Below are positions 22,927-29,736 of a DNA stretch of 29,794 nt, in pieces (the first letter of the stretch is position 1; each line of letters starts with the position of its first letter). This stretch comes from a virus. A program made the translations under genes and the position numbers. Location of the stretch: positions 72,555 through 102,348 of IMG/VR virus record IMGVR_UViG_3300020204_000022. The stretch is one strand, 5' to 3'. Under the pieces are notes generated by a model. It was not told the origin of the DNA. It searched no databases and saw only the letters and a list, made by a program, of their open reading frames with translations.

Positions 22927-23337
22927 ATGATTTCAAATTCACAAATACAACAGATTTCTTTTTTATTTTCTAAATTTTTGTATCCGCCTAAAAAAAATTA
23001 CGATCTAGAGGAACTCGGTAACAAAATAGGTGTAGCAGTTGCTAGATCTGTTTCAACTCTGAACCCAGACCAGATACAAGAATTCATATCCGGATTTATT
23101 CATGGGGTAAATCTAAATTTGGAAAATACAAAAGAAAAAGAAATTGAGAAAAAGAAATTCGATATTGATCTTGTTTATCAAAATTATTACAATTCCTGGA
23201 TGATGACAACGAACGACCCACTTCCGAAATCTGACTTCATTGCCCGGGTAATAGAAGACAAAGATTTTGCAAAAATATGGGGTGCAATCCCCCCAGATCC
23301 GCAATCGGGTTCAATCAGAGAAAGAAACGACGACTGA
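22927..23337 (+). CDS. hypothetical protein, 136 aa
   Basis: Mixed helical protein of unknown function. A charged lysine/glutamate stretch lies near 66-76 and a proline-rich end follows. No signal peptide or membrane span. It precedes the short-leader protein at 23420 by about 80 bases. Confidence 0.6.
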   Translation: MISNSQIQQISFLFSKFLYPPKKNYDLEELGNKIGVAVARSVSTLNPDQIQEFISGFIHGVNLNLENTKEKEIEKKKFDIDLVYQNYYNSWMMTTNDPLPKSDFIARVIEDKDFAKIWGAIPPDPQSGSIRERNDD

Positions 23338-23397
23338 AAAAACAGACGTTTGGATAAGATGTGATACAAGAAAACCACATAAATACTTTAGATAAAT

Positions 23398-23405
23398 GAT
23401 ATATA
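23398..23405 (+). promoter_or_regulatory. GATATATA promoter-like element
   Basis: TGATATATAG ends 14 bases before ATG 23420. The box and the AATTATG start context match those of the endolysin gene at 17897. Candidate late promoter. Confidence 0.4.
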
Positions 23406-23419
23406 GAAAAAAAATAATT

Positions 23420-23821
23420 ATGAAAAATCTTATTCATTTTGAATCTTTTGATCAAATTGGAGCTCACAATATAAACGAGGAGACATCGAATATATCTTTA
23501 AAAAAATTGGATTCTATGTCAGATACACAACTCTACGATTATTTTTATAAATTAGTTAAAGAAAATCCCGATTCTTATATAAAATATCTCAAAAGCATGG
23601 GATTCAACCCAGTTACCGCTTCCAAATTATATCAGGTAGATTCTAATATGTTGATTCAATTTCTCGAATCCGTTAAGAAGGGGAAACCCCTAGGGTCAGA
23701 TAGTCCTAAAGAAAAAGAATATATGGGGAAGAGATTCAAAGCTGCTTTGTATATCTTATCTGGATTGATCTTGATGGGGGCAGGAACCGAGGGTGAAGTA
23801 TTGGTAAATGGAAAAAAATAG
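23420..23821 (+). CDS. putative head-associated small protein with short N-terminal leader
   Basis: 133 residues from ATG 23420; the ATG at 23396 falls in the promoter-like box. The opening MKNLIHFESFDQ and the nearby INEE resemble the short capsid-targeting leaders of T4-like internal and core proteins (MKTxxEF type, followed by a protease-cut Glu). A helical body and a hydrophobic stretch near 109-121 follow. Its place between other short-leader and DNFxKW genes supports a structural role. Function is inferred. Confidence 0.5.
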   Translation: MKNLIHFESFDQIGAHNINEETSNISLKKLDSMSDTQLYDYFYKLVKENPDSYIKYLKSMGFNPVTASKLYQVDSNMLIQFLESVKKGKPLGSDSPKEKEYMGKRFKAALYILSGLILMGAGTEGEVLVNGKK

Positions 23822-23833
23822 ACCCCTTAAATT

Positions 23834-24838
23834 ATGTCAAACCCAAATTTTTTTATCAATGAATTTTCTGGAGTAGATAACTTCGAAAAATGGCTGATTA
23901 AACAAAGAGAAGAAGCTTTTGGAAAATACAAACAAGATTCTTTGGGTGTAAATTCGGATGGAACCCAAAATGGAGTTAACAAAATAGATTCTTCTGGTGT
24001 AAATTCGAATCAAAACCCATCACAACAAACAAATTTAACAATCAATACAGAAGGAAAAAACAATAAATGTTCAGACTGGATATCAAGCTCAAATTATTGG
24101 CAAACTTCTGACGGTAAGAATTTGCAACAATTGGCTTCACCGTTAGTATTATCAAAAAATACAGGCTTGGGTGGAAACTACAACCCTAAAGTTTTCGAAG
24201 AAAACGTCCAAAATCCGAAAGTTTGGTGGTCAGTTTTTGATATAAACAACAATCGGTTTTTAGCAGAAAGTAAAGATTCTAATAAAAACGTTTATGGTGC
24301 TTCTGTTCCTAAAGTATGTGTAGCTTCGGCAGCATTATCTGTGAATAACGGAACACTCCCAACAGACAAAGATTTGAATTCGCTTATAAAACTTTTGGTG
24401 AAAAGTGATAACAATGTTTGGGATAAAATTTCTGAACTAGGTGGAGGCACCTCTGGAGTAAACGAATGGTCAAAAGCTTTGGGTTTTAAAATGACCCCAG
24501 CAAGAAGAGGAGGAAATAATTGCAATGCACACGATTTGGCTTTGTTTTGGAATTTAATTTGTAAAAATCAAATCCCGGGTTCAGAAAAAATTTTTAAAAT
24601 AACTTCTGCTTGTGATACAAGTAAGTCTAGATCAAGATTATATATGCCTAAAGATGTTTTAATAGGGGGTAAAACCGGATCTTATATGAAATCAAATCAC
24701 GATTCTTGTTGGTTAAAAAATAGCAAAGGTTTTTTTTCTATCACAGTACTCACAGAATTAGGTTCCGGTCCAGGTAGTAAAGGTAGTAATATTATTGCAA
24801 ACCTTTTCCGGGGTCTTTATAATCAATATTGTGATTAG
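23834..24838 (+). CDS. penicillin-binding/class A beta-lactamase-fold serine hydrolase with DNFxKW module
   Basis: 334 residues. Residues 14-38 are the DNFxKW module (VDNFEKWLIKQREEAFG, then SLG); a low-complexity Asn/Ser/Gly linker with repeated GVNS follows to about 75. Residues 110-334 carry all three active-site motifs of the fold: S157-V-P-K160, S191-D-N193 and K280-T-G282. Such enzymes form an acyl-enzyme on peptidoglycan stem peptides or beta-lactams. There is no signal peptide, so export would need lysis or virion delivery. A virion-borne DD-peptidase acting on the host wall is a reasonable guess; a true beta-lactamase is less likely. Confidence 0.8.
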   Translation: MSNPNFFINEFSGVDNFEKWLIKQREEAFGKYKQDSLGVNSDGTQNGVNKIDSSGVNSNQNPSQQTNLTINTEGKNNKCSDWISSSNYWQTSDGKNLQQLASPLVLSKNTGLGGNYNPKVFEENVQNPKVWWSVFDINNNRFLAESKDSNKNVYGASVPKVCVASAALSVNNGTLPTDKDLNSLIKLLVKSDNNVWDKISELGGGTSGVNEWSKALGFKMTPARRGGNNCNAHDLALFWNLICKNQIPGSEKIFKITSACDTSKSRSRLYMPKDVLIGGKTGSYMKSNHDSCWLKNSKGFFSITVLTELGSGPGSKGSNIIANLFRGLYNQYCD

Positions 24839-24866
24839 AAAATTTTATAAATTTGGAATTTGTAAA

Positions 24867-24879
24867 ATATATATAAATA
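24867..24879 (+). promoter_or_regulatory. TATAAATA late-promoter-like element
   Basis: ATATATATAAATA ends 12 bases before ATG 24892 and contains the exact T4 late box TATAAATA at 24872-24879. This is the best single match to that consensus in the window. Confidence 0.45.
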
Positions 24880-24891
24880 AAAAAGATTATC

Positions 24892-25002
24892 ATGGAACAT
24901 TTATTAGAATACGATAATTTTTTGAATGAAATGACACCTCAGAATAATAATCTAGGTTACACTTTCGAAAATTGGAAAAAAAAGATCCTAAAACACGCAT
25001 AA
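24892..25002 (+). CDS. 36-aa leader-like small protein
   Basis: Begins MEHLLEYDNFLNEM, which resembles T4-type capsid-targeting leaders (a short aromatic/acidic helix ending FLNE). A second segment, YTFENWKKKILKHA, ends the protein and loosely echoes the DNFxKW module. The stop TAA shares its last base with the next ATG (TAATG), so it is coupled to the following gene. It may be a small head or core protein, or the remnant of a longer tagged one. Confidence 0.5.
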   Translation: MEHLLEYDNFLNEMTPQNNNLGYTFENWKKKILKHA

Positions 25003-25352
25003 TGAAAGTTATAAAACAACCTGACTTCAAATCTTGGAATTTCTTGGCGCATGCCGAAAAGAACAAATGGTCTGTAGGAATTTCGGTTGTTGAAGATGCA
25101 GGTGATCCAAATGTATCAATAAAAGTCTCTCATGTAGACGGAAAACCAACAAAAGAATACGATATTATACAAAAATTAGCGATGGAACATTTATTCAAAT
25201 TAAAAGGGGCTTCAAAAAATATTTCTTCTGGTAGTAGGTATTTCGATGTTAAAGTTCCTAAAAATGGAAATATTGGACCAATAGCAGATTTTGTTGAAAA
25301 ATGCTATAATATGTGTTGGAATGAAAAGACATTACCAAGGAATATTTATTAG
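25002..25352 (+). CDS. hypothetical protein, 116 aa
   Basis: ATG 25002 overlaps the stop of the leader-like gene by one base; an in-frame TTG at 24972 would extend it into that gene. Mixed alpha/beta composition (SVGISVVEDAG, VSIKVSHVDG, RYFDVKVP). No catalytic motif is recognised. It is the last gene before a strong terminator. Confidence 0.6.
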   Translation: MKVIKQPDFKSWNFLAHAEKNKWSVGISVVEDAGDPNVSIKVSHVDGKPTKEYDIIQKLAMEHLFKLKGASKNISSGSRYFDVKVPKNGNIGPIADFVEKCYNMCWNEKTLPRNIY

Positions 25353-25392
25353 TTGGGTTGAAGTCATAAATTAACCTAAATAATACAAAAAT

Positions 25393-25424
25393 AAACCCCA
25401 ATTTTAAGGGGTTTTTTATTTTTT
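25393..25424 (+). terminator. Rho-independent terminator
   Basis: AAACCCC pairs with GGGGTTT across an 8-base AT loop, followed by a long T-rich run. It closes the unit ending at 25352. Confidence 0.9.
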
Positions 25425-25440
25425 ATCGAATTCTTTTTCG

Positions 25441-25448
25441 TATATTTG
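25441..25448 (+). promoter_or_regulatory. TATATTTG promoter-like box
   Basis: TATATTTG fits the Bacteroidota TAnnTTTG box and lies 16 bases before ATG 25465, directly after a terminator, where a new promoter is needed. No good TTTG -33 element is seen. Confidence 0.45.
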
Positions 25449-25464
25449 CTACAGCTTAAGGCAA

Positions 25465-26112
25465 ATGATTGACAATTTTCATCTAATCAAACCACTCCTT
25501 AATTTTGAGAATCAAGGGGATTTTTACATGTTGTATGTTTTCAAAAGGAAGAAGGACCAACCAGAGGGGGAAAGAGATAACCACCAATCAGTCAGAACAA
25601 TTAAGACCTACTGTGTCGAAAGTGTAGACTACCTGGAACAGAGATATGACGAGATAAAACAACTGTGTGAGATGTTCAAAGCCAGATCATACATCCACGT
25701 ACAAAAACAAAACCACTCCGATATTTCTCTGAATATGATGGTGGCTTTGGCAGAAAGAATTCGAAATGGTCAACCGAATCAAAAAAATCTTTTCGACTCT
25801 GTTGTTGGCCAAATTCAAACCCACGAGAAAAGATGGATCATAGACGTTGATGGAACTCAAACTCCCTCCCCTCTAATGATGGCACATATTGAGTACTCAT
25901 GTGAACCCGTTACCGTGGTCGATTTTGATAAAATCGGAATTCCTATAGGCCACAAAGTTGGTCCGAAGATAGAGGCGATCATTCCAACCAAAAATGGACA
26001 CCATTTAATAACAAAGAAGTTTAATGTCATGGAATTTAGAAAAAAATATCCGGACATAGACATTCAAAAAAAGAACCCAACCCTTTTGTATCTTCCAAAT
26101 TCTCTTTCTTAA
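25465..26112 (+). CDS. hypothetical protein, possible archaeo-eukaryotic primase-like fold
   Basis: 215 residues. The segment RWIIDVDG near 123-130 followed by AIIPTKNGHHLIT near 171-183 resembles the DxD and xGxH metal/nucleotide motifs of small archaeo-eukaryotic primases (PrimPol-like), and the KKNPTLLYLP end looks like a conserved family tail. The amino half is charged and helical. If right, it would make primers or short nucleic acids in phage replication; the DnaA-like gene two genes on fits. The evidence is motif resemblance only, so the function is tentative. Confidence 0.4.
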   Translation: MIDNFHLIKPLLNFENQGDFYMLYVFKRKKDQPEGERDNHQSVRTIKTYCVESVDYLEQRYDEIKQLCEMFKARSYIHVQKQNHSDISLNMMVALAERIRNGQPNQKNLFDSVVGQIQTHEKRWIIDVDGTQTPSPLMMAHIEYSCEPVTVVDFDKIGIPIGHKVGPKIEAIIPTKNGHHLITKKFNVMEFRKKYPDIDIQKKNPTLLYLPNSLS

Positions 26113-26120
26113 TTCAATAA

Positions 26121-26693
26121 ATGAAATTTTTACAAATTGGCTCATCTACGGCAGAAGATCATTTACCACAATTGACAAAAGATAGCTCTGCCGAATTGGT
26201 TGTTTTAGTAGAACCTTTAAAAATCCACCACAATAAAATTTCTGATGCTTATTTTGGAATTCCACATGTTATTTTAGACTGTGCTGTGGTACCAGATCCA
26301 ATTTCAGCGGGAAAAATTCCTTTCTTTTTTCATATGGATGATGGACCAAACTATCCCTTATCTTCTATTTCGGAGGATCATTTTTTCCAGCCGAGGCACG
26401 GATCCTTACAAAAAGAAAAGGTTGTTGAAATTTCCGTTCCTGCTAGAACTCTTTCTTCTATTTTGGAAGAATTTAATTTGTATCGTTTAGATTATTTAAT
26501 GTTAGATGCCGAAGGGATTGACGATCGAATTTTATACAGTTTGGATTGGAGAAAATTTGACATCAAACAAATTTATTACGAGGCGGTTCACATAAACAAT
26601 TTGAAATTAATTTCATTTCTCGAACCCCTAGGATTCTCTGTTACTTACGGTCTGGGACCTTGGGGTTTTGATTGTTTAGCCATTCGACCATAA
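26121..26693 (+). CDS. FkbM-like methyltransferase
   Basis: 190 residues. The end of the domain is clear: PARTLSSILEEFNLYRLDYLMLDAEGIDDRIL follows the FkbM signature (a short leucine-rich helix, then a hydrophobic strand and D-EG). The first SAM motif is reduced to FLQIGSSTAEDH, with an acidic VLVEP following. It differs from the FkbM protein at 2014, which has an extra amino domain. It probably O-methylates a sugar. The start follows the previous stop by 8 bases. Confidence 0.7.
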   Translation: MKFLQIGSSTAEDHLPQLTKDSSAELVVLVEPLKIHHNKISDAYFGIPHVILDCAVVPDPISAGKIPFFFHMDDGPNYPLSSISEDHFFQPRHGSLQKEKVVEISVPARTLSSILEEFNLYRLDYLMLDAEGIDDRILYSLDWRKFDIKQIYYEAVHINNLKLISFLEPLGFSVTYGLGPWGFDCLAIRP

Positions 26694-26713
26694 TAATCCA
26701 TAACTTACGCGAA

Positions 26714-27436
26714 ATGTACCATTCGAAGTTGGACCTTTTAATTTTCGAACACTATGTTAAGGAGATCCAAAGAATTTTTGGATTTAGTCTCGACGAAATC
26801 AAAACCATAAAAAAAACAAGACATCTGGTTGCGGCAAGGCACCTTCTTATGTACGTTTTGAAAGAAAAATTTGGACACATATTTTCTTTCGCTAAAATTG
26901 GAACTTTAATCGACCGAGATCATTCAACTGTTATCCATGGTGTCAATGCCGTTAAACAGGGTTTGAAGTACAAAGAAAAAATTTTCTTTCCTTACTCAGA
27001 ATTTCACCATTTGGATATTCAACCTATAATCCAAGAGATGGAAAAAAATATGTTTTCCCCTAAGATTAATTTCGATGTTTTCAAAGAAATTATTGAAAAA
27101 CTCGAATCCTCACAAGAAAGATGTCGTGCTATAAATCATCATGGAATTGACTTGACAAATTTTGAGGATGAACTTCAAAGTGTTATTTCCATGTTAATTG
27201 GAAGCATATACGGAAAGGAAGGTCTAGAAACTTTTGAGTGGTGGTGTTACGAAAAGGATTGGGGAAAAAGAAAAGAAACACATATGTCTGATTCTGATGG
27301 TAATCTTTTGTGTGAAACCATAAAAGATTTACACGAATGGCTAGAGGAAAATTCGACACCAGATTACGAACTTCCCCGAAAAATGAAAGAAGAAGAAAGA
27401 AAAATTTTGTTGTCTAATTGGATTGGGCAAAAATAA
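26714..27436 (+). CDS. DnaA domain IV-like protein with phage C-terminal domain
   Basis: 240 residues from ATG 26714. The first 85 residues resemble domain IV of DnaA, the part that reads DnaA boxes: ARHLLMYVLKEKFGHIFSFAKIG near 41-63 and DRDHSTVIHG at 67-76, the DnaA signature helix. There is no AAA+ ATPase domain. The carboxy part has LIGSIYGKEGLETFEWWCYEKDWG, a D-x-DG turn and a LHEWLEE helix, a block seen in phage proteins of unknown function. It may bind origin-like sites in phage or host DNA and hijack or block initiation. The stop is followed by a 77-base gap. Confidence 0.7.
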   Translation: MYHSKLDLLIFEHYVKEIQRIFGFSLDEIKTIKKTRHLVAARHLLMYVLKEKFGHIFSFAKIGTLIDRDHSTVIHGVNAVKQGLKYKEKIFFPYSEFHHLDIQPIIQEMEKNMFSPKINFDVFKEIIEKLESSQERCRAINHHGIDLTNFEDELQSVISMLIGSIYGKEGLETFEWWCYEKDWGKRKETHMSDSDGNLLCETIKDLHEWLEENSTPDYELPRKMKEEERKILLSNWIGQK

Positions 27437-27460
27437 TACCACAAAAAATAATTTATTTCG

Positions 27461-27480
27461 GAACAATTTTACGATTGTTC
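27461..27480. promoter_or_regulatory. inverted repeat upstream of rpiB-like gene
   Basis: GAACAAT and ATTGTTC form a perfect 7-base inverted repeat around TTTACG, followed by TAATATAAG, a promoter-like box, 33 bases before ATG 27514. There is no T-run, so it looks more like an operator or a transcript hairpin than a terminator. Confidence 0.45.
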
Positions 27481-27513
27481 TAATATAAGAATGGAAAATT
27501 TCATTCTTGCCCG

Positions 27514-27951
27514 ATGTCAAATCACACCCAAACCATCGTAATAGGATCAGATCATGTTGGTTTTGAATTGAAAACAAAAATCATCGATTGGTTTTCTAAA
27601 AACAATTACGAGGTGATTGATGTCGGTACTTATCATCAGGATTCAACGGATTATCCGGATTTTTCTCACCGTGTATCAGGATTGGTGGATCAAGACAGAG
27701 TTGGAATTTTGGTTTGCGGATCGGGAAACGGTGTTGCAATAACAGCAAACAAGTGGAATAATATAAGAGCAGCTCTGTGTTGGAACTCTGACGTGGCTTC
27801 CCTCGCCAGAAAGCACAATGATGCAAACGTACTGTGTTTGCCTGCTAGATTTATGTCGACAGTTGAGGCAATAAAATCAATAAAAATTTTTTTAGAAACA
27901 GATTTTGAAGGAGGAAGACACTTAAATAGAATAAAAAAAATTCCCATTTGA
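27514..27951 (+). CDS. rpiB: ribose-5-phosphate isomerase B (RpiB/LacAB family)
   Basis: 145 residues, the family's normal length. GSDHVGFELK at 11-20, the TDYPDF motif near 45-50, VCGSGNG near 67-73 with the catalytic cysteine C68, ANKWNNIRAALC near 78-89, ARKHNDANVL near 98-107 and EGGRH near 132-136 are all in place. It interconverts ribose-5-phosphate and ribulose-5-phosphate in the cytoplasm. A phage copy could pull pentose phosphate toward nucleotide synthesis, or feed heptose or other sugar synthesis. The next gene's ATG directly follows the stop. Confidence 0.92.
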   Translation: MSNHTQTIVIGSDHVGFELKTKIIDWFSKNNYEVIDVGTYHQDSTDYPDFSHRVSGLVDQDRVGILVCGSGNGVAITANKWNNIRAALCWNSDVASLARKHNDANVLCLPARFMSTVEAIKSIKIFLETDFEGGRHLNRIKKIPI

Positions 27952-28203
27952 ATGTGGTTCGATTTAATGCCGGGCGAAATTTATTTGTTGGGGCCAAAGT
28001 CTGAAACAAACGAAGAGATTCAATTTTTTTCTTCGACTAAAAAAATCAAGGTCATAGAAAAGACGCTAACAACAATTCTTGTTGAGGAATTAGATTCCCA
28101 AAAATTGGAAAATTGCAGTAGGCATTTAAAAGATTCATTTATTCAAAATTGGAGAATTTTGAAGAAAATTTCTTCCAATACAAAAGAAACCAAATTTGAA
28201 TAA
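27952..28203 (+). CDS. hypothetical protein, 83 aa
   Basis: ATG 27952 directly follows the TGA of the isomerase gene. Small beta-rich opening (GEIYLLG, IKVIEKTLTTILVEEL) and a helical, basic end. Family unknown. Confidence 0.55.
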   Translation: MWFDLMPGEIYLLGPKSETNEEIQFFSSTKKIKVIEKTLTTILVEELDSQKLENCSRHLKDSFIQNWRILKKISSNTKETKFE

Positions 28204-28265
28204 AATCGAAACTATTGAATTTTGGATTTCTATAAAATTTGTTTTTGATTCAAAATCAATAGATT

Positions 28266-28550
28266 ATGTTCAAATGGAAATATAAACCCTGCGGGCTCTG
28301 CCCAGTACAGGCAGAAGGATGGTTTTTAGGATTTTATTTTTATTTTAGAGCTAGGGGCTCATTTGTCACAATAGATTTTTCAAAAACTGAAGAAAGGTGG
28401 GTTGATGGTAACAACAGAAAATCCTTTGTGCTCCTGGAAGTTGATTGGCCAGAAGCTGGATATTTGTCTTTTTGGAAATCCCAACTTTTGGTTTACTGGG
28501 GATGTTTACTTTTTTTACTTACATTTTCTTTTTTACCACAGCAACCATGA
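28266..28550 (+). CDS. small membrane protein, 94 aa
   Basis: Amino half contains two cysteines in CGLCP and aromatic strands; residues 69-90 form one membrane helix near the C-terminus. The stop overlaps the next ATG (ATGA). Function unknown. Confidence 0.55.
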   Translation: MFKWKYKPCGLCPVQAEGWFLGFYFYFRARGSFVTIDFSKTEERWVDGNNRKSFVLLEVDWPEAGYLSFWKSQLLVYWGCLLFLLTFSFLPQQP

Positions 28551-28786
28551 AATTTCTGGTTCGTCTTTATCAGGAATTTCGAATAAAAAATCCGGACTCC
28601 AATTTAAATTTTGTTGAATGGAGAAAGACGATTTCTATCCCTTCACATGATATCACTGATGATTTTCAAATTGGTCCGGATGGATCTTTTTTTTGTGGGG
28701 AATTTTTTCCGGAGGATGAAATATATTTAAAAAAAATTAATAAATTAGAAATACACGAAGACACTGACGATCCAGACGATGTTTAA
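28547..28786 (+). CDS. hypothetical protein, 79 aa
   Basis: Starts at ATG 28547, coupled to the upstream stop; a longer frame opening at 28445 lies wholly inside the previous gene and is rejected. Acidic C-terminus. Unknown family. Confidence 0.6.
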   Translation: MKFLVRLYQEFRIKNPDSNLNFVEWRKTISIPSHDITDDFQIGPDGSFFCGEFFPEDEIYLKKINKLEIHEDTDDPDDV

Positions 28787-28985
28787 TGCCACAATAATGC
28801 CAACTTTAAGAACACAATACCTAAACTTTATTCAGGAGTCTAAAAAGAATGGAGATTTCAAAAGCGAAGAGGAAGTTCCTAGCTTTGAATCTTGGATTGA
28901 AAACAAATTCAAAGACTCACCGAAATTAGATTCGGAATTTTACGATTGGGATGTAACTTTGTTAGATGGTATCGAAGAAGATTGA
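28779..28985 (+). CDS. hypothetical protein, 68 aa
   Basis: Overlaps the previous stop by 8 bases if begun at ATG 28779; ATG 28797 is an alternative start. It contains FESWIENKFKD near 43-53, loosely like the DNFxKW module, and an acidic end. Unknown family. Confidence 0.5.
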   Translation: MFNATIMPTLRTQYLNFIQESKKNGDFKSEEEVPSFESWIENKFKDSPKLDSEFYDWDVTLLDGIEED

Positions 28986-29017
28986 TTGTTTTAAATTTCA
29001 TTTATTAAAAATAAATT

Positions 29018-29338
29018 ATGGTAGCATTGATAATTTTCGGCTTAACCCTAGTAATAGCTATTCTTTGGGCCAGGGGAATACACAGAATGAGTAAGGAACA
29101 CCCATTTTATAAAGGTGAAGATCTTTTTTCTGAAAAATTACCCGGAACTCACCCAGATTCTTCTGTCATGTACACAAGGTATTGTGAATTTGCATTGTCC
29201 TTAGAAGAGATTGATTATGATTATCTAGTTAACGATCCACATCAAAATTGTACCAGAATTATGACAGAAAACGAATTTTGGGAAAGAGTAAGCAAAGATT
29301 CTTCATTTGCACAAAAATTCAACTGGATAGAAATTTAA
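29018..29338 (+). CDS. N-terminally anchored membrane protein, 106 aa
   Basis: Residues 2-18 form one membrane helix (VALIIFGLTLVIAILWA), then a basic turn and a soluble acidic domain of about 85 residues. The start is in the ATAAATTATG context seen elsewhere. Function unknown. Confidence 0.6.
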   Translation: MVALIIFGLTLVIAILWARGIHRMSKEHPFYKGEDLFSEKLPGTHPDSSVMYTRYCEFALSLEEIDYDYLVNDPHQNCTRIMTENEFWERVSKDSSFAQKFNWIEI

Positions 29339-29349
29339 ATTTCTAAAAA

Positions 29350-29736
29350 ATGAACAGAATATTTCTTATTGATATTGATGGAACTATATGCGAAGATATT
29401 TCAAATGACGATTCACATTTGTACTCTAGCGCAAAACCTTTTATGGACGCACAAAAAATTATAAATAAATGGTATGACGAAGGTAATCTAATCACATTTT
29501 TTACCGCTCGTGAATCCAAAGACAGATTTGAGACTGAACAGTGGCTGAAATTAAACGGATTTAAATATCATGGATTGATTATGGATAAACCAACAATTAA
29601 AGATGGCCAAGAATATGTTTGGATTGATAATCGAAAAGCCAGAGCCGTAACTTATTTGGGAACCTGGTCTGAATTAAAAGAGGTGGATGCAAAAATACAA
29701 ACATTCGATATCTCAAACAAACAAACTTATGAATAG
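29350..29736 (+). CDS. HAD-family phosphatase
   Basis: 128 residues. Motif I is LIDIDGTICED near 6-16 with nucleophile D8, motif II FFTARES near 50-56, a lysine in MDKPTIKDG near 78-86, and WIDNRKARAVTY near 91-102. It looks like the small sugar-phosphate phosphatases found in polysaccharide clusters, without a large cap domain. A role in sugar or nucleotide phosphate removal is likely; the substrate is unknown. The next gene starts inside its last codons. Confidence 0.8.
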   Translation: MNRIFLIDIDGTICEDISNDDSHLYSSAKPFMDAQKIINKWYDEGNLITFFTARESKDRFETEQWLKLNGFKYHGLIMDKPTIKDGQEYVWIDNRKARAVTYLGTWSELKEVDAKIQTFDISNKQTYE

